Positions 42,329 through 50,712 of a stretch of DNA of 64,000 nucleotides are shown piece after piece. The number at the start of each line of letters is the position of its first letter. The stretch's first letter is position 1. Origin of the DNA: DSWT01 sp035420085 (lineage in GTDB: Bacteria > Chloroflexota > Anaerolineae > B4-G1 > SLSP01); assembly GCA_035420085.1 (NCBI GenBank), contig DAOLUH010000013.1, forward strand, positions 1 to 64,000. Direction: 5' to 3'. A program made the translations under genes and the position numbers. Below the pieces are notes generated by a model. That model did not search any database and was not told the origin of the DNA. It saw only the letters and a list, made by a program, of their open reading frames with translations.

Positions 42329-44860
42329 ATGGGCACTCAAGACACGCACGCCAATCACTATTGGAGCCAGACAAGTGATCAACTCCTGACGACGCTGCGC
42401 AGTTCAGCCGCCGGTCTCACGGCGACAGAAGCGCAGCAACGCCGGCAACAGGTCGGGCCGAACGTCCTTGAAACGCGCGAGGAAATCACGCCGCTGCGGT
42501 TGTTCCTCAAGCAATTCCGCGATCCCATTGTGTTGATTCTGCTGTTTGCCACCATCGTTTCGGCGGTGACGCAGGAATGGCTCGACGCGAGCATCATCCT
42601 GGCGATTGTGGTCGGCAGCGCGCTCCTGAGCTTTTCCCAGGAATACAGCGCGGGCAACGCGGCGGCAAAGTTGCGCGCGCAGGTGACGCTCAAGACGACG
42701 GTGTTACGCGACGGTCAGCCACAGACCATCCCCGCCGAGGACATCGTTCCGGGGGACGTGGTGCAGCTTTCTGCCGGGAGCCTCATTCCCGCCGATGGGG
42801 TGTTGCTGGAAGCCGCCGACTTCTACGTGAACCAGGCCGTGCTTACTGGTGAGACGTTCCCGGTGGAGAAAAGGCCAGGGGGGGTGGTGGAAAGCGCGAG
42901 CCTGCCGGAGCGCACGAACTGCGTCTTCATGGGCACAAACGTGCGCAGCGGTTCGGCCAAAGCGCTCATCGTGCAAACCGGCGCGGCGACCGTCTTCGGG
43001 CAAGTGGCGAAGCGGCTCACCGTGCGCCCGCCGGAAACCGAATTCGAGCGCGGCATTCACCGCCTGGGCTACATGCTCACCCGCGTGATGTTCATCCTGG
43101 TGTTCCTGGTCTTCGCCGTCAACGTCTTCTTCCACAAGCCGGTGCTGGATTCGCTGTTGTTCTCCATCGCCCTGGCGGTCGGCCTCACGCCGCAACTGCT
43201 GCCCGCGATTATCAGCATCACGCTCGCTAAAGGCTCGCAGCGCATGGCGGCAGACGGGGTCATCGTGCGGCGGCTGGAATCCATCGAAAACTTCGGCAGC
43301 ATGGACGTGCTTTGCACCGACAAGACCGGTACGCTCACGCTGGGCGTGGTCAGCCTGGACGGCGCGATGGATGTGCTGGGGCAGCCTTCAGAGGACGTTT
43401 TCCGTTACGCTTACCTCAACGCCTACTTCGAGACCGGCCTTACCAATCCGCTGGATGAAGCCATCACGGCGTACGCGCAGCCCGACGTGACCGCCTACAC
43501 CAAAGTTGACGAAGTCCCCTACGACTTCGTGCGCAAGCGGCTGAGCATTGTCGTCAAAACGGGAACCGACCTATGGCAGATCACCAAAGGTGCGCTGGAC
43601 AACGTGTTGGAGGTGTGTACACACGTTCAGGAAGGCGACGGCAGCGTACCGTTGAATAATGACCACCAACAGCAGATTCGGCAACGCTACACCGCCTGGA
43701 GCGAGCAGGGATTCCGGGTGCTGGGCGTTGCCATACGGCTGATGCCGGAGCAGGCGCGCTACACCCGCCGTGACGAACACGACATGACGTTCGTCGGCTT
43801 CCTGCTCTTCTTCGATCCGCCCAAGCCCGGCGTCCGCGAGACGATTGCGGCGCTGGAAGCCTTGGGCGTGCAGCTCAAAATCATCACCGGCGACAACAAA
43901 CCCGTCGCCCTGCACGCTGCCGACGCGGTCGGGATGACCGTGACCGGCGTGCTCACCGGCGCAGAGATCGCCGACATGCCCGATGAGGCACTCTGGCACG
44001 CCGCCGAACACACGAACCTCTTCGCCGAGGTGGATCCCAACGAAAAAGAGCGCATCATCCTGGCGCAGAAGAAATTGGGCCGCGTGGTGGGGTATATGGG
44101 CGACGGCATCAACGACGCCCCGGCGCTGCACGCCGCCGACGTCGGCATCTCGGTGGACACAGCCGTGGATGTGGCGAAAGAGGCCGCCGATTTCGTGTTG
44201 CTCCAACACGACCTGTCCGTGCTGCGCCAGGGGATCATCCTGGGACGGACGACGTTCGCCAATACACTCAAGTACGTCTTCACCACCGTCAGCGCCAATT
44301 TCGGCAACATGTTCAGTATGGCCGGCGCGTCGTTGTTCCTGCCGTTTCTGCCGATGCTGCCGCTGCAAATCCTGCTCACGAACTTCCTCACCGACTTCCC
44401 CTCGATGAACATCGCCAGCGACAGCGTGGATCAGGTGTTGATTGACAAACCCCGCCGCTGGAATGTCACCTTCATCCGGGATTTTATGGTCACCTTCGGC
44501 CTTACCAGCTCGGTCTTCGATTATCTGACTTTCGGCGTACTGCTCCTGGTTCTCAAGGCGAACGAAACGCAATTCCACACAGGCTGGTTCGTTGAATCCG
44601 TCCTGACGGGAGTGCTCACCATCCTTATCGTGCGTACGCAACAGCCATTCTACAAAAGCCGGCCGGGCCGGATGTTGTTGATGGCAGCTCTAATTGTAGC
44701 AGGCATCACGTTGGCCCTCCCTTATACACCACTGAATACGCTGTTGGGACTGGCCCCGCTGCCTCTGTCAACCTTTTTGACTTTGATAGGCATCACACTG
44801 CTTTACCTGATAACCTCCGAAACAGTGAAACACTTTTTCTATCGAAAGGAGCGCATCTAG
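42329..44860 (+). CDS. mgtA: Magnesium-translocating P-type ATPase
   Basis: This 843-residue P3B-type ATPase imports Mg2+. It has an N-terminal cation-ATPase domain (WSQTSDQLLTTLRSSAAGLTATEA), two spans before the actuator domain with its LTGETFPVEK loop (TGE), the phosphorylation motif DKTGTLT after SMDVLCTDK, the nucleotide-binding region with KGALDNVL, and the hinge motif MGDGINDAPAL. The C-terminal half has about six spans, with the Mg-ATPase-like NMFSMAGASLFLPFLPMLPLQILLTNFLTD-type segment. The motif set and length match MgtA/MgtB closely. GGGAGGG precedes the ATG. The stop is one base before the phosphofructokinase start, so the two are coupled. Confidence 0.95.
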   Translation: MGTQDTHANHYWSQTSDQLLTTLRSSAAGLTATEAQQRRQQVGPNVLETREEITPLRLFLKQFRDPIVLILLFATIVSAVTQEWLDASIILAIVVGSALLSFSQEYSAGNAAAKLRAQVTLKTTVLRDGQPQTIPAEDIVPGDVVQLSAGSLIPADGVLLEAADFYVNQAVLTGETFPVEKRPGGVVESASLPERTNCVFMGTNVRSGSAKALIVQTGAATVFGQVAKRLTVRPPETEFERGIHRLGYMLTRVMFILVFLVFAVNVFFHKPVLDSLLFSIALAVGLTPQLLPAIISITLAKGSQRMAADGVIVRRLESIENFGSMDVLCTDKTGTLTLGVVSLDGAMDVLGQPSEDVFRYAYLNAYFETGLTNPLDEAITAYAQPDVTAYTKVDEVPYDFVRKRLSIVVKTGTDLWQITKGALDNVLEVCTHVQEGDGSVPLNNDHQQQIRQRYTAWSEQGFRVLGVAIRLMPEQARYTRRDEHDMTFVGFLLFFDPPKPGVRETIAALEALGVQLKIITGDNKPVALHAADAVGMTVTGVLTGAEIADMPDEALWHAAEHTNLFAEVDPNEKERIILAQKKLGRVVGYMGDGINDAPALHAADVGISVDTAVDVAKEAADFVLLQHDLSVLRQGIILGRTTFANTLKYVFTTVSANFGNMFSMAGASLFLPFLPMLPLQILLTNFLTDFPSMNIASDSVDQVLIDKPRRWNVTFIRDFMVTFGLTSSVFDYLTFGVLLLVLKANETQFHTGWFVESVLTGVLTILIVRTQQPFYKSRPGRMLLMAALIVAGITLALPYTPLNTLLGLAPLPLSTFLTLIGITLLYLITSETVKHFFYRKERI

Positions 44861-44861
44861 T

Positions 44862-45833
44862 ATGAAACGCATCGCAGTTCTGACCAGCGGCGGCGACGCC
44901 CCAGGAATGAATGCCGCCATCCGCGCCGTGGTTCGCTGCGGCCTGGAGCAAGGGTGGGAAGTGTTCGGCGTCCAGCACGGCTACGCGGGACTCATCGCCG
45001 ACGATATGGCGCCGCTAAACGCCAGAGATGTCGGCGGCATCATCCAACTGGGCGGCACGATGTTGGGCAGCGCGCGTTGCCCGGAGTTCAAAACGGAAGA
45101 AGGCCGCCGGCAAGCCATCGACGCGCTGGAGCGGCGCGGCATAGAAGCTACGGTGGTCATCGGAGGAAACGGTTCGCAGACCGGCAATCACGCGCTGGCG
45201 GCGATGGGATTCCCCACCGTTGGCGTCGCTTCGACCATCGACAATGACCTCTACGGCTCCGAAATTACCATCGGTGTGGACACGGCGCTCAACATCGCGC
45301 TGGAAGCGATTGACCGGCTGAAGGTCACGGCTGCGTCGCACCACCGCGCCTTTCTCGTCGAGGTAATGGGACGCGAGTGCGGCTATCTGGCGCTGATGGC
45401 GGGCATCGCCGGCGGCGCCGAGGCTGTTGTGATCCCTGAACTGGAAACCGACCCGGAGGTCGTGGCGACCGATCTGCTCGCCGCCTACGAACGCGGTAAA
45501 TCGCACGCGCTGATCGTCGTCGCGGAGGGCGCAAAGTACAATGCCGCAGGATTGGCCGCGTACTTCAAGGAACACCAGGAGCGCCTGGGCTTCGATTTGC
45601 GGGTGACGACGTTGGGACACGTGCAGCGCGGCGGTGCGCCGGGCGCATTCGACCGCCTTCTCGCCAGCCGCCTGGGTGCGGCAGCGGTCGAATGTCTGGC
45701 CGCCGGCAAGCACGGCGTTCTGGTGGGATTGAACAATGACACGATCACGGCGACATCCCTGGCAGATGTGGTAGGCAAACAGAAACCTCTGGACATGAAA
45801 TTGGTCAAATTGGCACACGTCTTGTCACAATAG
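44862..45833 (+). CDS. pfkA: 6-phosphofructokinase
   Basis: This is a 323-residue glycolytic enzyme, the standard bacterial length, with AAAGGAG before the ATG. MKRIAVLTSGGDAPGMNAAI opens the ATP site, and FKTEEGR is the fructose-6-phosphate phosphate region. GGNGSQTG (101-108) replaces the usual GGDGS: numbering agrees with E. coli, so Asp103 is Asn here, while Gly104, which marks ATP and not pyrophosphate use, is kept. Catalytic Asp127 is in TIDND. VEVMGRECGYLALM and TTLGHVQRGGAPGAFDR carry the remaining sugar-phosphate and effector residues. It lies within the seven-gene run, one base after mgtA; Mg2+ supply for the kinase is a plausible link. Confidence 0.93.
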   Translation: MKRIAVLTSGGDAPGMNAAIRAVVRCGLEQGWEVFGVQHGYAGLIADDMAPLNARDVGGIIQLGGTMLGSARCPEFKTEEGRRQAIDALERRGIEATVVIGGNGSQTGNHALAAMGFPTVGVASTIDNDLYGSEITIGVDTALNIALEAIDRLKVTAASHHRAFLVEVMGRECGYLALMAGIAGGAEAVVIPELETDPEVVATDLLAAYERGKSHALIVVAEGAKYNAAGLAAYFKEHQERLGFDLRVTTLGHVQRGGAPGAFDRLLASRLGAAAVECLAAGKHGVLVGLNNDTITATSLADVVGKQKPLDMKLVKLAHVLSQ

Positions 45834-45857
45834 GCCAAAAGCAAAGGAGTAACACCT

Positions 45858-48563
45858 ATGAAACGGCGGTGGCTGCTTTGGATCCTGGTGATTGCCTTTG
45901 TGTGGGTTGTCCTCAGCCATTTCGCGGAACTCAAAACGCTGGCAACGACGTTGGCCCAGGGGAAATGGCAATGGGTGGCGTTGGCGCTGCTGTTGCAGAT
46001 AGGGTACTACGTCTTATACACCGCGTTGTATCAAGCGGCTTTTTCCACGGTTGAGGTGCGCAGCCGGGTCTGGCAGTTATTGCCGGTGGTCCTGGGCGCA
46101 CTGTTCATCAACGTGGTCGCGCCCACAGGCGGCACGGCGGGAAACGCGCTCTTTTTGGACGACGCCACCCGGCGCGGCGAATCTCCAACACGGACGGCGG
46201 CCGGGGTGTTGCTGGCGTTAGCCGCCGACTTCGTGATGTTCGCCGTGGTGTTACTTGGCGGATTGCTGTTCTTGCTGGTCAAACACGATCTGCAACCCTA
46301 CGAAATCGTCGGAGCTATCATCCTGTTCGTGTTGATCGCTGTCCTGGGAGGTGTGCTGCTGCTGGGTCTCTGGCGTCCCACGCTGCTCCGGACCCTCTTC
46401 GGTTGGCTACAGCACGTGGTCAATGGCCTGGCAGCGCGTCTCAAGCGCGCCCCTTTCCTGGCCGAGACGTGGGCAGAAAGCACGGCGGCTGAGTTTACCG
46501 GCGCTTCGACGGCCATTGCCGCGCACCCTGGCAGGCTGCTAAGGACATTGGGGATCGGCCTTCTGGAACAGCTCTGCGACGTTGCCAGCCTCTACGCCCT
46601 GTGTCTGGCATTTTACGGCCCGGTCTCGCTGGGCGTCGTCGTGGCGGCCTACGGCATCGGCGTGCTGTTCTGGATCGTCGCCATCACGCCGGGCGGGATC
46701 GGCGTGGTGGAAGGCGTGATGCCACTGGTCTTCATCTCGCTGGACGTTCCCGGCGCGGCTGCCTCCGTGATCACCCTGGCTTTCCGGGGACTGTCCTTCT
46801 GGCTGCCCGTCTTTCTGGGCTTCGTCTTGCTGCGCCGGATCAAAACGTTTGGCGGGCGCGCACGCGCAGTCAGCCATGCCTGGGGCGTTCACATCCTCGC
46901 GCTGCTGACCGGCTTGATGGGCGTCGTGAACGTGATTTCGGCTGTCACCCCCTCGCTTGTGAGCCGCGTCGCCATTCTGGAACAGGTGTTGCCGCTCGAA
47001 GTGCGCCGCGGCGGGCATCTCACTGCGGCACTGGCCGGCTTTGCCCTGTTCCTCCTGGCGGCGAATCTCTGGCGACGCAAACGCGCAGCCTGGTGGGCGA
47101 CGCTGGGAGTTTTGGCGATCTCCCTGTTCAGCCACTTGTTCAAAGGGTTGGATTACGAGGAAGCCGCCCTGGCGGGCCTGTTGATCGTTGCATTGCTCAT
47201 CGAACGTCATGCCTTTCATGCGCGTTCGGATGCGCCCTCGATCCGGCATGGCCTGCGGGTATTGATTGGCGCGCTGCTGTTCACGCTGGCTTACGGCGTA
47301 ACAGGGTTTTACCTGCTCGATCGGCACTTCAGCGTCAATTTTAGCCTGGGCGCGGCGTTACAACAAACGTTAGTGATGTTTACCCAATTCTATGATCCGG
47401 GGCTGGAACCGCTCACCAGGTTTGGCCGCTATTTCGCAGATTCCATCTATCTGGTTGGCGCAGTGACGGTAGGCTACGCACTGCTCATGCTGATGCGCCC
47501 TGTTTTTATGCGACGGGCGGCTACCGCTGAAGAACGCGCGCGCGCAAAGACCATTGTCGAAGCCTACGGTTGTTCATCGTTGGCGCGCTATGCCCTGTTC
47601 GACGATAAAGCGTACTATTTCAGTCCTGGCGGCTCGGTCGTCCCCTTCGTGGCAAAAGGAAGGGCAGCCGTCACCCTGGGCGATCCTATCGGGCCGGTTG
47701 AAGATCTAGCGGATACGATTCGGGGTTTTATGGATTTCTGCCACGGCAACGACTGGCTTCCGGCTTTCTACCAGACCTTGCCCGACCATCTGGAAGCCTA
47801 CAAGGCTGCCGGATTTGATATCCTGACTGTCGGCCAGGAAGCAGTTGTGGATCTGACCACATTTTCTCTGGAAGGAAAGGCGAACAAGCACCTGCGCAAT
47901 ACCATCAACGTTTTCACCAAAAAGGGATATCGAACCGAATACATCGCCCCACCCGTGCCCGCTGCGATACTGCGGGAATTGCGCACCGTCAGCGACGAAT
48001 GGCTGACGATGATGCACGGTTCGGAGAAACGTTTCTCCCTCGGTTGGTTCGACGATGATTACATCGGCAACGGGCCGGTGATGGTGGTGTGGACGCCGGA
48101 GGGGATCATCAGCGCCTTTGCCAACATTCTCCCTGAGTATCAGCGCAACGAATCCACCATTGACTTGATGCGCCACCGCACGGAGGTGGAAGAGGGAACG
48201 ATGGACTTTCTATTCCTGGCGCTGTTTCAGTGGGCCAAAGCCCAGGGCTACGCAGGGTTCAATCTGGGATTGAGTTCACTCGCTGGTGTGGGGGAGCAAG
48301 AAAATGATCCGGCTATCGAACGCGTATTACATTACATCTACGCGCATATCAATCAATTCTACAACTTTGCAGGACTCCACCAGTTCAAAGAAAAGTTTCA
48401 TCCCCGGTGGGAACCTCGTTACCTGGCCTATCCAGGGCCGGCCAGTTTGCTGCCCGTGGCCCTGGCGATGGTACGCGCCGACTCCGGCGACAACTTCGTG
48501 CAAACTTACATCAAAGATTGGATAGAACAACGCCGTTTGCGCCGTCACGTGAACCCTCGTTAA
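45858..48563 (+). CDS. mprF: Bifunctional phosphatidylglycerol lysyltransferase/flippase MprF
   Basis: This is a 901-residue membrane enzyme. The N-terminal part (about 1-520) has 13-14 spans of the lysyl-PG flippase (VAPTGGTAGNALFLDDATRRGE and ITPGGIGVVEGVMPLVF are the typical loops). The C-terminal soluble domain (about 545-890) is the DUF2156 synthetase that transfers an aminoacyl group from tRNA to phosphatidylglycerol: AKTIVEAYGCSSLARYALF, KGRAAVTLGDPIG, FYQTLPDHLEAYKAAGF, IDLMRHRTEVEEGTMDFLF and the terminal FKEKFHPRWEPRYLAYPG. Such lipids reduce the negative charge of the membrane and protect from cationic peptides. The amino acid used cannot be told. It is followed by a separate flippase-only paralogue. 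Confidence 0.95.
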   Translation: MKRRWLLWILVIAFVWVVLSHFAELKTLATTLAQGKWQWVALALLLQIGYYVLYTALYQAAFSTVEVRSRVWQLLPVVLGALFINVVAPTGGTAGNALFLDDATRRGESPTRTAAGVLLALAADFVMFAVVLLGGLLFLLVKHDLQPYEIVGAIILFVLIAVLGGVLLLGLWRPTLLRTLFGWLQHVVNGLAARLKRAPFLAETWAESTAAEFTGASTAIAAHPGRLLRTLGIGLLEQLCDVASLYALCLAFYGPVSLGVVVAAYGIGVLFWIVAITPGGIGVVEGVMPLVFISLDVPGAAASVITLAFRGLSFWLPVFLGFVLLRRIKTFGGRARAVSHAWGVHILALLTGLMGVVNVISAVTPSLVSRVAILEQVLPLEVRRGGHLTAALAGFALFLLAANLWRRKRAAWWATLGVLAISLFSHLFKGLDYEEAALAGLLIVALLIERHAFHARSDAPSIRHGLRVLIGALLFTLAYGVTGFYLLDRHFSVNFSLGAALQQTLVMFTQFYDPGLEPLTRFGRYFADSIYLVGAVTVGYALLMLMRPVFMRRAATAEERARAKTIVEAYGCSSLARYALFDDKAYYFSPGGSVVPFVAKGRAAVTLGDPIGPVEDLADTIRGFMDFCHGNDWLPAFYQTLPDHLEAYKAAGFDILTVGQEAVVDLTTFSLEGKANKHLRNTINVFTKKGYRTEYIAPPVPAAILRELRTVSDEWLTMMHGSEKRFSLGWFDDDYIGNGPVMVVWTPEGIISAFANILPEYQRNESTIDLMRHRTEVEEGTMDFLFLALFQWAKAQGYAGFNLGLSSLAGVGEQENDPAIERVLHYIYAHINQFYNFAGLHQFKEKFHPRWEPRYLAYPGPASLLPVALAMVRADSGDNFVQTYIKDWIEQRRLRRHVNPR

Positions 48564-48578
48564 CCAGAGAATCCGCTT

Positions 48579-49640
48579 ATGTCCAGTCCAAATGCCACAC
48601 AAAAGATCGCGGCCTCGATGCGAGTTCCCAAGCTGATGCTCCGGCTGGCGCGCCAACTTCCGGTGCTCATTCTGCTGGGGCTGGCCGTGCATCTACTCTT
48701 ACCTCAGTTGACCACGCTGGAAAGCTCCCTCAAGGTCATCGAAAATATGGCCTGGTGGGCCGTAGCCTTAGCCATTGGAGTGCAGGTCTTGAGTTATGTG
48801 GGCAGTGGTTATTTGATCAGCAGCCTGGCGAGCATTTCACCGCCGCGGTTGAGCATCGGACGCGGCATTGTCGTCACCCTGGCGGCATCCAGCGTGGGAT
48901 TGGTCGCCGGAGGTATGGTGGGCAATGCAGCGGCGGTGTATCGGTGGACACGCAGCAACGGCGTAGGAAAAGAAGGGGCACTGCTGGCGAGCTGGCTGCC
49001 CTCCCTGTTCAATAACGCCATCCTGGCGTTGCTTGCCGCTACAGGCGTGCTACATTTGTTGATTGTCCATGACTTGTCGACTCTCCAGGCGATTGGCTTT
49101 GGTCTGACGTTGGCGCTGCTCGTCGGCGCGACGAGCTTCATCGTGTGGGGCGTGCAGCACCGCCCCGCTTTCACCGCACTTCTGACGCGGATTGCCCGCT
49201 GGTGGGCCAGCTTGATGCGGCGTTCGTACGATCCCATAGCAACCACAGACATCACTGCGCGCATCTTCGGCGCCTGGGATGTGCTGCGCAGCGGCGGCTG
49301 GCGACAGCCAGTATTAGGCGCAGCGTTGAACATCGGCTGCGATATGGCGACGCTCTTTCTGCTCTTCATCGCTGCCGGGCACGCGGTCAGTCCCGGCATC
49401 CTGCTGACCGGCTACGGCCTACCGCTGCTCCTGGGAAAAGTGACCTTTCTACCCGGTGGCGTGGGCATCGTCGAAGGGACCATGGCCGCTTTGTACAACG
49501 GCTTGGGGGTGCCGAACGCCGTCACCGTGCTGGTCATTCTGGCCTATCGCATCATCTCGTTCTGGGTGCCCACGGTGCTGGGATTCCCGCTCGTGATTTA
49601 CCTGCAACGCACCACACGCCCGGTGGAAGAAACACCATAG
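48579..49640 (+). CDS. Stand-alone MprF-type flippase domain protein (YbhN-like)
   Basis: This 353-residue protein has about eight membrane spans and belongs to the lysylphosphatidylglycerol synthase transmembrane family (UPF0104/YbhN). Motifs: VQVLSYVGSGYLISSLASIS, GLVAGGMVGNAAAVYRW (the counterpart of the MprF APTGGTAGNA loop), and FLPGGVGIVEGTMAALYNGLGVP near the C-terminus. It has no synthetase domain. It begins 15 bases after mprF and so is co-expressed with it; it may flip a second lipid or lipid-linked product. YbhN-type proteins are also found next to glycan-lipid genes, which fits the large membrane protein further down this run. Confidence 0.9.
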   Translation: MSSPNATQKIAASMRVPKLMLRLARQLPVLILLGLAVHLLLPQLTTLESSLKVIENMAWWAVALAIGVQVLSYVGSGYLISSLASISPPRLSIGRGIVVTLAASSVGLVAGGMVGNAAAVYRWTRSNGVGKEGALLASWLPSLFNNAILALLAATGVLHLLIVHDLSTLQAIGFGLTLALLVGATSFIVWGVQHRPAFTALLTRIARWWASLMRRSYDPIATTDITARIFGAWDVLRSGGWRQPVLGAALNIGCDMATLFLLFIAAGHAVSPGILLTGYGLPLLLGKVTFLPGGVGIVEGTMAALYNGLGVPNAVTVLVILAYRIISFWVPTVLGFPLVIYLQRTTRPVEETP

Positions 49641-49650
49641 GAGTAAAAAC

Positions 49651-50697
49651 ATGGTCACTACAGTAGCATTGATTCAAGGGAATGATCGTTATGCCAATGT
49701 GCGCGCGGCGCTGGACTTGATCGCCGATGACATTACATTCGATGGGCGCCGACAAGTGCTCATCAAACCCAACTTTGTCAGCCACCGCCAATTGGCCGCC
49801 ACACACAACGACGCCATGCGCGCGGTGCTCGATTTTGTGCGTGGGCGTTACGGCGGACGGCTGATCGTCGCCGAGGGCGCGGCGCTGGTCAACACCTGGC
49901 AAAGTTTTGCGCACTTCGGGTACGAGGCGCTCGTCGCCCCTTACGATGTGACGTTGGTGGACCTCAATGCGGATGATACCGTCCCCTTACAAGTCTACGA
50001 CCGGCATTGGAAGCCCAGAACGTTGCGTCTGGCGCGCACCGTGGTGGAAAGCGACCTGCGTATTTCGGTCGGGCCGCCGAAAACACACGACACGGGCATT
50101 GTTACACTCTCGATCAAGAATATGGTGATGGGATCGTTGATCAATCCGATGGTGGCGGCGCGTGTCCCGGCGCGACGTGAATCGTTGTCGTCACTCGACA
50201 AATTGACGCCGCAGTGGTTGCGCTTTTCCGCGCTGGCGGACTGGGCGATGGAGCGCATGGCCGAGCACAACCTGAGCGACAAATTCGCCATGCACCAGGG
50301 CTATCCCGTCTTCAACCTGAATATGGCGATGTTAGCGCCGTGGGTCTGGCCAAACGTGGCGGTGATTGACGGCTTCGAGGCGATGGAAGGCGCCGGACCG
50401 ACGAAAGGCGACCCGGTGGATTGGCGCGTGGCGCTGGCGGGAACCGACGCGCTGGCAGTGGACGCCTTCACCGCGCGCCTGATGGGATTTAACCCTGATG
50501 AGATCGGTTACATGCACCATTGCCAACGTCTGGGGCTTGGCGTCGCCGACTTTGCCGACATCACGACGGTGGGCAACGTGGAACCGGACGCCGTGCGGCG
50601 GCAATTCATACCCCATCCAGGCTACCGGCGGCAGCTCAAGTGGCATTCCGAGACGGCCAATCGCCTGCTGCGTAAAGCGCCGCAAGCGAATCCATGA
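49651..50697 (+). CDS. DUF362-domain protein
   Basis: This is a 348-residue protein with AGGAG before the ATG. It has the DUF362 pattern: N-terminal TVALIQGNDRYANVRAALDLI, RQVLIKPNFVSHRQLAATHNDAMRA-type sequence with the conserved KPN, VAEGAALVNTWQSFAHFGY, VSVGPPKTHDTGIVTLSIKNMVMG-type sequence (K-x-H and KN motifs), and VIDGFEAMEGAGPTKGDPV towards the end. The family is often annotated as iron-sulfur cluster protein, but no Cys cluster motif is present, so this is the short cofactor-free form. Its function is unknown. It is in the seven-gene run, 10 bases after the flippase gene. Confidence 0.88.
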   Translation: MVTTVALIQGNDRYANVRAALDLIADDITFDGRRQVLIKPNFVSHRQLAATHNDAMRAVLDFVRGRYGGRLIVAEGAALVNTWQSFAHFGYEALVAPYDVTLVDLNADDTVPLQVYDRHWKPRTLRLARTVVESDLRISVGPPKTHDTGIVTLSIKNMVMGSLINPMVAARVPARRESLSSLDKLTPQWLRFSALADWAMERMAEHNLSDKFAMHQGYPVFNLNMAMLAPWVWPNVAVIDGFEAMEGAGPTKGDPVDWRVALAGTDALAVDAFTARLMGFNPDEIGYMHHCQRLGLGVADFADITTVGNVEPDAVRRQFIPHPGYRRQLKWHSETANRLLRKAPQANP

Positions 50698-50712
50698 TCC
50701 ATACAAACTGCT

